Origin: Neospora caninum Liverpool
Taxonomy: Eukaryota; Apicomplexa; Conoidasida; Eucoccidiorida; Sarcocystidae
Assembly: GCF_000208865.1 (NCBI RefSeq)
Contig: NC_018397.1
Span: 4,307,748-4,371,747 of the forward strand
Length of the DNA stretch: 64,000 nt
Reading direction: 5' to 3'
Shown here: positions 45,507 through 58,100 of the stretch, in pieces
How positions within the stretch are numbered: the first letter of the stretch is position 1
Layout of the letters: every line of letters starts with the position of its first letter
Made by a program: the position numbers and the translations under genes
The notes under the pieces: generated by a model
Told to the model about the DNA's origin: nothing
Database searches by the model: none
The model's input: the letters and a program-made list of their open reading frames with translations, nothing else

Positions 45507-48500
45507 GACCGCGGGGGGACACAGAAAAAGAAAAAGAGAGAAGGCTGGGGAGGAGTCAATGTGAACAAGGGGCGGTTCGCGACCAGAAAAGGGTAGGGAA
45601 GGTGCGAGAAGTCAAGCCGCCACATCCTGAGCAAAAAGCGGAAACAGCACGATGGCAATGAGAAAGAAAGCCCTTTCGAAATGTGTTTCTTCCTGCTTCC
45701 CTCTGTGCGAGAGAGTCAGGTCCACAGCCGTTCCAGCTGCGGGAGAACTCGCGGTTTACGGCGGTGACAAACGCAGTCTCCGATTAGTGAGGGCCAGGAA
45801 CCTTCGGCCGGAGATGTGGAACTGCTGCCGTGCGGCAGTGCAACAGCTTGAAGGCATCCCACTTTAGAGAACGGGTTTACTCATTTCTAGACCTACAGAG
45901 ACAGAACGAAAGGGTCGCTAGCCAGAGATATAGATATCTAGATAGTTACGTGTGCATCATATATCAATATAGGAATTTATGGATCATAGAGTGGGTCTCG
46001 TAACGGTTTTGTCAATTTCACCGTTTCACTTGTGGACGGGAACGGCATACCAGGCAACTTGGCTAGGGAAGCAGTAGACAGGGAATTTGCGCCGTACGTG
46101 TGTGCCCACACAAATTTACATGCGCCGTTTTTCTATGCGTAGATGCCCTGAGGTTTGACAAGATCTCGTATTGTGCATTTATCTTAGTTTGTATACATCC
46201 GTGAATAAAATTATAGGTGTGTAGACGGGTATGTAACGCGAAAAGTGTACCTGTATAAGTTTGAATCGTAGAAAGCGGCACATGATACGGAAGGATCGTG
46301 TCAGTTTGCCCTTTTAATTGGTAGCTCATGGTATTGCCACGTGGTTTTTCCGCTTTTGACTCGTGATGGTTTTTCGTCAGATCTTCGCAACGATGGGAGC
46401 TCAGGGAACAGGAGATGACACGAGACAGCTCCGAAGCGTCTCTCCCATCGTCTGTAAACGCACATGCAACTACTTAGATGTTTATTCGGAAGTGTGTGGA
46501 TATGCACAACATCACAGCGAGGAGGTCTCCTTGGAGGGATGTCCACATGCGTTTCGCTCGGTATATCTGTTGCCTTGCAAGCACCTCGTCGAGTTGCGGG
46601 GTCACAGTCTCACCAAATTGAGTTTTTTATGGGAACGTGGCAGCGCGCGCCCGCTTCGTGTGGTTTTTTCTGGGAGAGAGGCATGAAGAGAACCGGGCAC
46701 TCAACCAAGGTCCACCTCGCGTTTTTCTCTGAATATTATCGCGGCTGCGTATCTCCTTCGTTTTTCTTCTCTTGTGTTGGCGTGAAACATCTCTCTCCAC
46801 AACCAAGTGGATGTGATTAGCTACAAGTCCGTGGCCATCTGTTTGTTGAACGTACCCTATTCGGCGGGCAGAGACCAGTGCTCTTGACAAGGTGTTCATA
46901 TCTTAAGGGGTCGTTGACCGATTTGCATCTGGTCACTGGAGGCCTTCGATAGTTGGAAGACCTGCCGGAAAACAGTGTTCTGTATTTCTTCAGTGTTGAC
47001 TCGAAACAAAGCGTAGGGACAGGCCCTGCGTTATGCAGCAGCAGAGGGGTACCTAGAAACAGAGGCTCTCATCGGCATAGATATTTTTAGAGGGGGAAAG
47101 AGAAGCGATGGTGATACACAAATACGCCCTATGCATATAAATGAATATATATATATATATATATATGCATGCATATAGTCACTTTTTATCGAACGCATCA
47201 GCATAACTCTGTTTTCGAAACGAGGCCTGTTCGATTTTGGAATACGGCCTGTTCGAGTGCTATCAGCGAGCTGTTTCAGGTGTGTAAGCAACTTTAAGTT
47301 CACAGCACATCGGCGTCCCGCCCAGAGCAGGCAAAACGGGCGTTTTTTTCGCCGACTCTGGCGAATTCGGTTCAGTAGAAGCTGTTAGTATTCTCTGACG
47401 TTGCTTCTCGTTCAGACAATAGGAGTACAACTCCGCAACGCTGTGACAAATCTTTCCATGTGTGTGTGGAACGACATACGCGATGCGTTTTCCGTTCACT
47501 TTTGTTCCGGCCTCGAAATGATCCAGGGAGGAAATGTTCTCCTATGCGTCAAACACATCCAGCGCAGCAAACTTGAATCTGCCATAGCTGCCCATGCGTT
47601 TCTGGTTGGATCGAACAGAAGACGATACGCGCAAACAGGCGCACAATCAACGGCTCAGGTCTTCGAGGAAGCACTGACTACTCCACTCGCAGCATACAAG
47701 AGACGTTTCACCGGGGGCAAGAACACAGCCTTTCTCTCAACTTTTGTTCAGGAGAGAGTAGGGGTTCCGGACCTGTTCGTTTTCCCTTTTTTCTGCCGGG
47801 CAGAGAATTCGCGACTTCCACGTGGGAGGTGGGATGATTCTCCCTGCATGAACCGTCTTTCGCACCGCTTTGCTTAGACAAAAGCAGCGGGCAAAAACCT
47901 CGAGATGCCGCTTGAGATTTAGACGACGCGTCAGGAAGACTGGTGGAAAACACTCCCGTTCTCGTTTCTCACCACGAATGAACTGTGTCGTGGACTGCAG
48001 TTCGCCAACACTCACTTACCGGGGTCGTGTTATTGTCCTACTTGGAGTTTTGTGGGTTTTCCCACAAACGAGAAACACTGTATCTGTCACCACTTCGCAG
48101 AGCCGGTTCTCTGCATTTTTGGTGATTGTGCGAGTGCAACGGGGGGATAAGATCAGGAATTGTGAAGCAGGTCTATCATTTTCGTTGTCCAGGGCCATTA
48201 CGGACAAAGGTTTTCGATCGGGGGGGGCGGCCATCCTAAACGTTCCATCTTACTTTCAGGGGTTGTTAACAGTTGACTTTCTTGCCAACTGTAACTTCCA
48301 CAGGCATGGCCGTGAAGGAATTACCTCCCGCGTCTACAATGTTTGCCAGTCAACCATCGCTCGTCGCTTCGGCAAACTACTCCAATTGTGAAGTACTTCA
48401 GTATTTCCGGGTTAGAAACCCATTCAATTTGTGACATCAGCGACCCCTGACGAAACGAGGATCACCTTACGAAGTTCCACGTAACGCATCAGACGTCCCT

Positions 48501-48635
48501 GTTTCACGAAAGAGAAACAGGACACCTGCATCATTGAGGGTCGGTTGCTGATACGCCGACACAACCGGAAATATCGCTTCGGAAGGAACAACACCCGCCG
48601 ACTTTGTGTCACCAAAACGAGCACGACATGCGAAC
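45507..48635. other. spacer; no supported gene
   Basis: A (TA)n run lies at 47143-47166. The frame at 47401-47877 is open for 158 codons, and its middle (KLESAIAAHAFLVGSNRRRY) looks protein-like, but I recognise no family and see no paired splice sites. Confidence 0.4.
47143..47166. repeat. (TA)n microsatellite
   Basis: A TA run is followed by GCATGCATATA in the spacer between the NIPA-like and oxidoreductase genes. Confidence 0.9.
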
Positions 48636-51364
48636 ATGACGCCTTCGGGAGGAGAATCATCGGTCCCTGGCACTCCTCTTCGAGAGCGTTCTCAGCCGTT
48701 TTTCGATTCAGAACGCGAGTTTCACGTCATTTTGTGGGGAGCGACTGGATTCGCTGGCCGGTAAGAAACGCTTCGGGGTAGAAACGGGGAGAGAGGGACG
48801 ACACAGGGACTGAGGTCGGAGGCCGCGGAGCGCTTCCAAGGAACTGGACGCATAAGAGGAAAGGGATGCAAGGAGAGATGCAGAGAAATCAGACAAAAGC
48901 CAGGTTATCTGTGCGGCAAAAGCCTTGTTGGGTGGACCGAGACACTCTTTGACTCTGGTGAAAACGCGGTAGAACCTCTTCAGAACTGGACTGCTTAAGA
49001 CAGATAAAAGTGTTGGATTTCAATATCCTACTACATTAAGGTTATTCCACATCGGTTATGTTCTAGGCCCAGCAGTGTTTCCTCGAGCCATTCTACATCG
49101 CATGGACGTCTTTCTTCTTCCCCGTTGCTTCATCCTTATTTCTACTATTAAATATGTGGGTGTATAGGTGCAGGCAGCTATCCGCCTGTCGGGATATACA
49201 TATCTAAACATTTGCGTATCTGTGTATTCTTTCTGTTTCCAAATGGTCCAGAATTCAGTAGACAGATTTCCTCCTTGCCTCTCGTCTGCCCTCTAGTGTG
49301 CATTCCTGACATCAAATCATGGCATTCTTCCAGTAATTATCACTAGCTCCTCATCCTGGTCGGACCCTGAGCAAGTAGTTCGTCCCTTGGCGCAGTAGCT
49401 TTCTCTCCCTTTATTCGTGGACGGGTTTTTGTTTCCAGGTTTGCGGCAGAATACCTGGCCAGGCGCTACTTCACATGCGGAGTGCCTGTGCCGCCCTGTG
49501 CTATCTCTGGAAAAGAAGCATGCCCGACAAAGAGCCAACAAAAGTCGGAGAGGCTTTCCGGGCCCCTTCAGCCTCCTGTCGCCTTCCAGCTACGACCCCC
49601 TGTAGCGACACCTGGGGAGCACGGATCGAAGTTTTCATTGTTTGAACCAAATGACGCGCAGCAGCAGAGGCGAGGGCGCGAGGCACGAACGCGAGCAGAG
49701 GGAAAGGGGGGGGAAAGTACAGACGAACGAGAAAGGAGGCAGCAGATGGGACGGAATCTGACAGAGAAGAAAACCGACACAGTGCGAGGAAACGACGGAG
49801 AGACTGCGTCGGACGGACGCACGAAGTCGAAGCCATTGGAGAGAGAGGGCAATCAAGAGAAGGCAGGGAACACGAAAGCGCTTGGCGGGAAAAGTCGGCA
49901 GGAGCGCGGTGAGGACGCGGGACAGGTACCGAGAGGCAACGGAGAAGAAGAGAAGAAAGACGAAAAACAAGCAACGCAAGACGTGACAGAGACTGTGGAA
50001 GGAAAACCTGGCGAGGACGAACGAGGAGAGCAGACGAGAGAAGAAGCTGAGGAGGTTTGTTTCCTCGCGCACTCTGCGGTTCCCACCCTTCCGACTCGGA
50101 ACTCTGGAAAGCCAATACGTTTTGCGTTTGCGGGCCGCTCTCTTCTTCGCCTCCGCAAACTGTTGAGAAATCTCGCAGATCGTCTCGGAGAAAACTGCAT
50201 GCAAATTGAACTCCTGGTTGCGGACAGTTTAAACGAGGGAGAAATGGAAGATCTTTGTAGGCGGACGCGAGTTATCCTAAGCGCCTGCGGTCCCTACAAA
50301 CTCTGTGGAGAGTCGCTTGTAAAAGCATGTGTCGCTGCCCGAACGCACTACTGCGATATTTCCGCAGGTGAGGAAGACGAATAACCGCAACTACGCACAA
50401 GAAATCGAAGTGAAACGAAGCTGTTACTTCTCTTCTTCCCTCAACTAACGCTTCGCTGGTATCTGCGCATATCTTCCCGGGTGCCCTTGGACTACAACGG
50501 CTCCTCACGTGAGAACTGTGGCCTGTGGAAGAGCAGCTTCCGTTCAGCTTCGCGTAGAGTGCTGACAGAGATTTTGGAAAACATTTCGTTGAAGAACGGT
50601 TCATTTGAAAACCTCGCTTGAAAGTTTGCCTTTCGTGTTCAGCCTGGGCCGGTCACTAGAAAAGTTAGGGGAAACGAGAGTTGTCGCGAGGCCGTCCGCG
50701 CTGAGAGGTCGCTTGTCTCACCTCGTTCACAGTTTTTGTCTCTTGCTCCTCAGAAAAGCCCTCCCCAGATGTTTCTAACTGCGGGTGCCTAGGGGAGTTC
50801 TACTCCGTTTCGTTTCCAGGACAGTATCACTGTTTTTCGCCCGTGGTGGGCTATTTGTCCGCGCGTCTTCACGTTTGTGCTTTTCGGCACGGTTAAGAAG
50901 CCTGGCTTCAGAAGTATTTGGAAGGTACTAGCATTCCAAAAAGGCTCTAAGGGAGTTGTTGTTCATCGGCTTCGAGATGTGTACCGTTTCCTTTTGTGCC
51001 CTGTGCCTCCTTCAAGGGGCGTTCCTGAGGCCCGAACTGGATTCCTGCATGTGCGTGCTTCGTCTCTTCTCTCTCGCATGCTGTCCTCTTCAGAGCTCTC
51101 CTACGTCGCTGACATGTCTTACAAATATGGGCAAGAAGCAGCTGCTCAAGGCTTAAAAATCGTATCCTTTTGCGGAATCGATTCACTCCCAAGTGACCTG
51201 GCGGTGACCCTCATTCAGAGGGAGGCGCTCCGTCGCCGACAAATGCCTTGTCATGAGGTTAGCAAATTCCCGTGGACGACTCCATATCCATCACTACACA
51301 CATAACACCACTATGCAGATCTGTCCAGTCTACGTACAAAAGACTTAGGTCTTGGCACTTGCCC

Positions 51365-51407
<43 letters not shown>

Positions 51408-52050
51408 CATAAAGATAGAGACAAGCAGTGATACATTCAGATACATACAAGCAGGTAGAGAGATGTACCTATATATACGTATACATATATAGAAATATCT
51501 ATAGGTCGATATTCAAGTACGCGTGTTAATATAGAGACACGTCTGCACATACATTAGTAGATAATTCTACGGATCTATATGGATATAGTGCATGTGCCTG
51601 GGGCAGCACATGTACAGAAAAAACACGTACGTTTTCTTTGCTTGTTTCAGGAACAGACTACACCTTTACAACGAATGGGGGAGTCGACGTTGCGGTCATG
51701 ATTCACAAACCACCATTTGTGGGATGTAAAGCAACAGTATGTTTTTGTTTCCCGTTTCGAACAGATCAAAACCGCCGTCACGGATTGCTTTGGAGGTTTC
51801 TCTGGAAGCGCGGTCGTAGGTCTCGGCAAGCTCTTCGAGGAGGGTGTGCTGTTTGATCCTTTCTTCTTGGTGAAGCATGCCACAGCTTCCCCACCTGCAC
51901 ATATCGACTGGCCCACTTTTACAAAACCACAAATGTGAGTTCGGCTGCACGGAAAGCAACATGCAGCCATACATGCATATACATCTCTACACACGCCTAC
52001 ATATGTGGCTATATATATATATATGTATACGCAGAACTAAGTATCCATAC

Positions 52051-52092
<42 letters not shown>

Positions 52093-54119
52093 GATACCTG
52101 CATGTACACGAGTTCGTGCCCATAAAGCTAGGTTTCTGTTTATCGATATAGCAGTGTGTTTTTTTACTTCTCTCGTGTCCTATCTTTAGATGTGTGTATG
52201 ACTGTAGCATGTGTGGACTCGCCCCCCCCCTGTCACCTAATTTGCCTCTCTGCGGATCTATGCCTGCTGTAGCTATATGGCTGTTGCAGCACTCTCGATC
52301 GACCTGTCGCGTCGTCCATCTAGCTCCACTTCCACGTAGAGACATCTACATTCTTCAGTTGCATGCTTCTAGTTTCCCTTCTCTTTCCGTTTTCTCTCAA
52401 GCTTCCTTGCCAGATACGACGAGGACTTTGGCTACTGCGCCTACAACGTTATGGCTCCGATCAACGAAAACGTCGTGCGGTGAGACTCCGCCAGAGAGTG
52501 ACCTGCTGGCTTGGGAGCTTTCTTAAAGAGTGTTGTTTCAGAAAAATCAATTGGAAAGTGAGGGGCGGGAGCGCGCTTCATTCTGCGCGGCTCCTCAGGG
52601 CGCGCTGTCCTCTCAAAGAGAACAGGAAAATCGCACTTTAAGGTTTGGCGCAGGAAGAAAGGCACGCAAGCCGCGTCGTGGCGGTTTGCCTTATCATATC
52701 GAAAAAGAATGAACAGCCTCCAAAGTCTTTAGATTGTGAGATTTTAAAAGCGGAGTTGACGGGAGCTTCGGCAGCGGTTGAAAAGGACTCGAATGCACGT
52801 TTGACGCGACTTGCCTCCGTGCCCTTCGTCATCTGGTTTTCGTTTTCCACGTCCTGTTGAGGCTGCAGCTTCTCGACAGTGCTCCAAGGTCTCTATGCCC
52901 CCGGCAGCGCCCTCCGCGGCTGTAGATTTTCGTCAGGGAAAAGTTTCAGGCAATCTGCAGAAAGTTCTAACCCTTCTGTTTCTCCATCTCCGGCGGCGGG
53001 TGCCTCGTCCCCCCCAGCGGACGAAGAAACGGATAACGCGTCTGCTGTAGCTTCTTTCCTCGACGCAAAAGCCGAGGAAGAGAAACAGCCGGCAGCCGTT
53101 TCTTCTCCAGCTACAGAGAGAAAAAAGCAAACAGTCCCTGGAAAACAGACCTCGATGAACACGTCAGAAAATACGCACGAGTGTTCTATGTGCCGGCCGT
53201 ATCCTACTTTCCTCCACTACTCCGAATGCGTGGCGCTAAGCTACGACATCATCTCGGCTTCCGTCGTCTCGCTCGTCACATTTATTCTCATGTTCCTTGC
53301 GACCTTCTCCTTCACCCGTGCTGCCCTCACAGCTATCAGGTTCTTTCCTAAGCCAGGTAAGGAGAAATCGCGGCAAACCGAATGACACAGCAGAGAGATG
53401 CCCAGGAGGTTATACAACTGTATGGAAGCACAAGGATGCAAATGTGCTTGCCTATCGATAGCTTTATCGTTTGTACGCACGCATCTGTGTGTATTCTACA
53501 GATTAGTGCTGAGCTTTTACTGACAAGACGAATATATGCACATAGACATGCATGCGTATATGCGTATACGCCTACATATACATTTATTTGTGCATGGGGC
53601 CATGGAGATACGACGCTCAAAATCCGTTTTCTCTTTTTCCTCTCGGTTCCAGCGGCCTCCTTAGTGTTTTCTTCTTTTCCTTCTTTTTCTGTCACAGGTG
53701 AAGGCCCGCCGCGTCAGTTCCTTGACAACGGCCATTTTGAAATAAAGGCAATTGGTCGCGTGCGGCCAGTGGCTTTGGTGCCTTCGACCGAAAGCGGCGA
53801 AGACTTGGAGGAAGCAAATAGCACAGGAGCTGTGGACGACGAAGACGACGAAGACAGTCAGAGGCGCCGCTACAATCGCCCGCACCATCAGCACAAAGAA
53901 ACCGTCATTACCGTCACCATAGGCTCATCGTTTGGCGACCCAGGATACAAACAGACGGGGAAAATGCTCGTGGAAACGGGTCTCGCTATCGCCCTTCAGC
54001 TGCACGCATGCACCGACCTTTGCGGTGTATGTACACCTGCCTCTGGCGTCGGTGTCATACTCCAAGAGAGACTGGTGAAAGCAGGGATGACCATCGAGAT
54101 GAAAACGAAACAATTTTAG
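48636..54119 (+). CDS. saccharopine dehydrogenase-like oxidoreductase (SCCPDH family)
   Basis: Seven exons join in consistent phase: 48636-48760, 49439-50367, 51094-51257, 51765-51934, 52414-52479, 52869-53356 and 53698-54119, giving 787 residues. The N-terminus has a Rossmann dinucleotide fingerprint, FHVILWGATGFAGR (about 29-42), split by intron 1 after GATGFAG. Then come FAFAGRS (about 269), ILSACGPYKLCGESLVKAC, THYCDISAE, FCGIDSLPSD, GGFSGSAVVGL, GYCAYNVMAPINENVVR, PKPGEGPPR and DPGYKQTGKMLVETGLAIAL, and near the end CGVCTPASGVG. All occur in the order of the SCCPDH family. A hydrophobic helix precedes FFPKPG (about residues 620-645). An acidic/basic low-complexity insert of about 190 residues (60-250) interrupts the Rossmann domain. 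Human SCCPDH is membrane- or lipid-droplet-associated with no firmly assigned substrate, so no reaction is claimed here. The join at 52479/52869 is the least certain. Confidence 0.85.
51368..51402. repeat. (TA)n microsatellite
   Basis: A pure AT dinucleotide run of about 35 bp lies in intron 3 of the oxidoreductase gene. Neighbouring sequence is A/T-rich with GATA and ATAC motifs. Confidence 0.95.
52055..52089. repeat. (TA)n microsatellite
   Basis: A pure TA run of about 35 bp lies in intron 4 of the oxidoreductase gene. Confidence 0.95.
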
Positions 54120-54663
54120 AAAAATGTTGTCCAACACCTCGCAACACGCAGACGCACACTGTGCACAGCCAACAGATATACTGCCAAGCTTCAGGCTGGT
54201 CTCCATTCTCCTTCGTTGACTCACAAGCATCCGTACGGGGGGACAAAAACACCAGGAGAAGAAAGCAGGCTTTGACCTCTCTTTCCTTTCAAAACTCAAG
54301 CGTCTCCCTGGTGAATCTGTCTTCCACACACTGCAAGGAAGCCCGGGGTTCACGAGTTGCCGTGCCATGCAGACGCAAGTCTTGAAAATGCCCTGACGAT
54401 CCAAACCGCGCACCGCGCTTCCCCGCACATGTTGTGTCTTCAGCGTAATTATCGATAACGCTACAGATCTGCAGATGTGCGCATATCTTCCATTAGACAT
54501 ACACAGAGAATCTACGGAAGGATTCGACAGATGTGTAGCAAAGACGCCAAGATATCCAGAAGTGTCTTTTCCATCTACATCTCGGTAGGGCTACGCCTAT
54601 TGAGGACACCACTGGGCCCATATACAGAAATACACATGCACCTTCACGTTCCAGTAAATCTCC

Positions 54664-54666
<3 letters not shown>

Positions 54667-54700
<34 letters not shown>
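54667..54700. repeat. (TA)n microsatellite
   Basis: A pure TA run of about 34 bp is followed by a short CA run. It lies between two convergent genes. Confidence 0.95.
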
Positions 54701-54708
<8 letters not shown>

Positions 54709-54928
54709 TGAGTGCAAAAGGGAGTGGTTGTGTATTTAGGGTTCTTGCTTCCTGTTTACGGTATGTGAGGTGGAGAATTGGCACCTCAACATGCATGCTC
54801 CCCTCGACAGTCTTCGAGATTCATGCAGGGCGATGTGCCGTAAAAAGCCATACAAGCAATCGGCCACTGAGATGCACTGCGTTTCAACCAGCTTGCTCGG
54901 CATCAAGGATACACCTCACAAGCATAAA

Positions 54929-54965
54929 TGTATATATATATATATATATATATGCTCTTATGCAG

Positions 54966-54992
<27 letters not shown>
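54929..54992. repeat. paired (TA)n microsatellites
   Basis: Two TA runs of about 25 bp each are separated by GCTCTTATGCAGA-type sequence. Confidence 0.93.
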
Positions 54993-54996
<4 letters not shown>

Positions 54997-55121
54997 TAGA
55001 GATCAGGTACTCCGTGGTCCGCGTTCACATGGACCGTTTCGACATACACAGAAAGTCAATGGGACAGATGCCAAGACATCTCCCTCAAATACTTCGCCTA
55101 ATCTCCCGCTTCAGTTGGAGA

Positions 55122-58100
55122 TCACCAGGTCCATTTTCTCTTTCGTGCTTTTGGTCTTTTCTTTCTCTTTCCGCTGCCATCGACACGCATCCCGCGCCAC
55201 ATGTTTGCAATTTCTTCTTCCTCGGAATCCTCATCCGCAGACATGCTCTTGTCCCGAAGCTGCATGAGAAACGAACCATACAGCAATATCGCGCTGGTTT
55301 CTTCGTCGATCCAGTACCTTGTCAATTGACTCGCACAGGAATCGAGCCTCCAGTTGATATTACCCGCAACCGGCGCGTTATCAGCCAATAGATAGCTAGA
55401 TGTATATGCAGGCATACATGGATTGAATCTTCATCGCTACAGTGTTAGTTCACTATGGTTCTAACCGGTTGTTAATATCGCTCTTCATACCCGTGAAAGA
55501 ATGTCGGCGTGTACTGGCATACACAAATAGCGAGAGAGCGACAGGTTTCAAGTGTAGAGTTTTCACAGTTGTTGTGGCCCGGATGTGACAGGTTTCTGCA
55601 TGACACATACATGTGTGTAGAGACAAGTGCAGCTGTTACCTCGGGGGGAAGTTCCTTGTTAACAAACTCGCCGAGGCGGGGAGGAAGCATGAGTCCCAGA
55701 GAATCGGCCGCCTCGACGAGCTGAAGCAATTCGGCGACGGAGAGCCGCGTAGGCAGAGCGGAAATCCTCATTGCCAGCGACAGAAGAAGACAGTGATGTA
55801 GATCTATTGAACGGTATCCGACCTGCAGAAAAGACACCATACGCAAAGAGATACGCGAGGACGCGAGGCAAATTGCCCGACAAGATGGGAACTCGGTGCC
55901 TCGAAAACAAAGACAAATGGGAGGAAGGAAAACGGGAAAAGCTTCTCCGTTTTCGACAGTTATTTCTTCGTGTTCTTCAGGCAGTCCAGATAAATATATA
56001 TATATATATATACATATATGTGGACTATAGATACATATACGTCCACATACGTCGTGCTTCACAGTGTTTCGAGGACATGTTTCTGCATTTAAACATGTAT
56101 TTTTGTTGGAGGTTAAAGGATTGGCAGGCCTCGGAACTGCGGAAAGGGACTGCAGGCTCACCTTGGCGTGAGCCTGCAGAATCCGCAGAGTCAAGGACGG
56201 AGACAGTCCCGCGCTTTGCACGCGAGAGACCAGCAGCCCGTCAACTGCCTGCACGCCGCCATCCACACCAGATTTGCTGTCCTCGACATAAACAAATCCC
56301 GACGGAGGCGGTCGAGTTAACGCGTGCATGCAAAACGCACTGTAATTGGCGTGTACATACACAAGTGTCATTTCAAAAAGTAAAATGGTTCCGCGAATGA
56401 AGCAGTTGACGGACTGCGATTTGCGCCTTGAAAAGCGCTGAGCGATCCACGGGCAAAGTATCAGGCTTTTGCATGAAACGAATTGTTTCTCCCAGTCTAC
56501 CAGATTCCACGAACGCAACGACAGTCGCCCACACGTTCATAAACCCTGAGGGCCCACTGTAGAATAATTTCCAGCCCCTTTACAAATATAGACGCTGACA
56601 GTGTATCTGCCGAACGACCTAGGATGCATGCATGACTTGAATAATACCTACATATATATGTAGACATGTATGTATATGTATATCAATATATATATATATA
56701 TATATGTAGGTAAGTGGTTAAGGAAGTCATGGCTTTTGGTCTGTTGGGCATGCTGCAGAACTACACGGTCCGGAAAGCAAGGCAGAGAAGAGACTCTTCA
56801 ACAGAGAGGACGAAGCGTGGGAGGTGAGTGCGTCTCACACGAAAAGACTTGAAGCGCCAACACGCGACTTATACCTCAAAGAGTGGTTTTTGGATCTTGC
56901 GAATCTGGGCAAATGCAACAACGACAGAAATCAGGTCCTCCGCAGTGAGGCATTCGAGCCGCGTCTCCGGGAGGGTGACGTGCCTGCAAAAACGAGAGAC
57001 GCACGCAGAAGAACAAGGGATGGAGGATGGACGTAGACCGGCCCTTGAGTCGCTCTCGGAAAGGCCCAAGTGCTGAGATAGGTATGTAGAAAGGCAGCCT
57101 GTACATGACAGCGCCTTTTGCCTCTTACGGTGTTTCCTTCACTAGGGTGGAAATCAGCCACGGGGGAGGGGGCGCCAGCAGGAGCGCTGCTAGGCCTTCG
57201 AAGAGTCTGTCATCGCCCTGCTTTTGTCTCGCGAACGTGACGCAGAGATTCACCACCTGTTCGGCTACGAGATGGAAGCAGACACAACAGAAAAAGAAAC
57301 GAAAATGGTGTACTTCCGTTGCAAAGCGGAGCAGTCAAAATCAACAGGCTTGCACCGAGGCGTGCATTGCGAAGGCCCAAAAACCCTTTCGGTGACCAAC
57401 ACGTTTTAGGTCAGGTCGTTTCCAGAAATCCACTTTCTTTGCCCATGCACGCACGTGAGGCCACAGGAGGCATTAGGGATATGCGTCAAACGAGAAGCAA
57501 CGGCTCAAATCATCGGCGAAAGAACTCTCTTTGGCTAGCTCGAAGGCCCGAACCTCGGCCCCTCGTTCGCGCCTCCACTTGGCGATGATTCCTCGCATTC
57601 GACGCGTTTTGTGGGAAACAGTTTATCCGTCGTCGCAACTCGTGGAGACAAAGACCTGTCCAGCACGCGATCGGGAAATGCGAACCGCATGCAGCTGGCA
57701 CCTGCTCTTCTAGGTTGCGAACTGCAAAAGGAGCTCACGTGAGGCATCTGAGCAGCCAAAGAGGAAAGGCGAAGAAGCAGTCGATCCCGCAGGGTCAGGT
57801 GAAGACGGAGAAGACGAGGGAGGCTGAAGGGTGAGAGATCTTCTGACGAGCACGGCGCTGCGGGCGAAGAGAACTCGGTCGGCGATGCCTGCCCGAGTCA
57901 GGGAGACGAGGAGCTGCAAAGCGCGTACCAAGGCAAACGGGAAAACAGCTTCAATTCGTCTCCTCTCCCACTAGGTCTGGGTGGAAACACTGTTCACGCG
58001 TGTTTCGACACCCAGGCGTCGATATCCCTCTCTCCCAACACACACGCTCTCTCCGTGTGTCGTCTCAACAGTCGCCTGTCCACGCACCGCCCTGTCAATT

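Larger units (their letters stand above)
54120..55121. other. convergent intergenic region with three (TA)n runs
   Basis: This is the space between the stop of the plus-strand oxidoreductase gene and the stop of the minus-strand helical-repeat gene. It must hold both 3' ends. TA runs lie at 54667-54700, 54929-54953 and 54967-54992. No gene is seen. Confidence 0.7.

Noticed and set aside
47401..47877. 158-codon frame between the NIPA-like and oxidoreductase genes
   Set aside because: No family, no splice context and no clear codon bias; noted only as an open frame.
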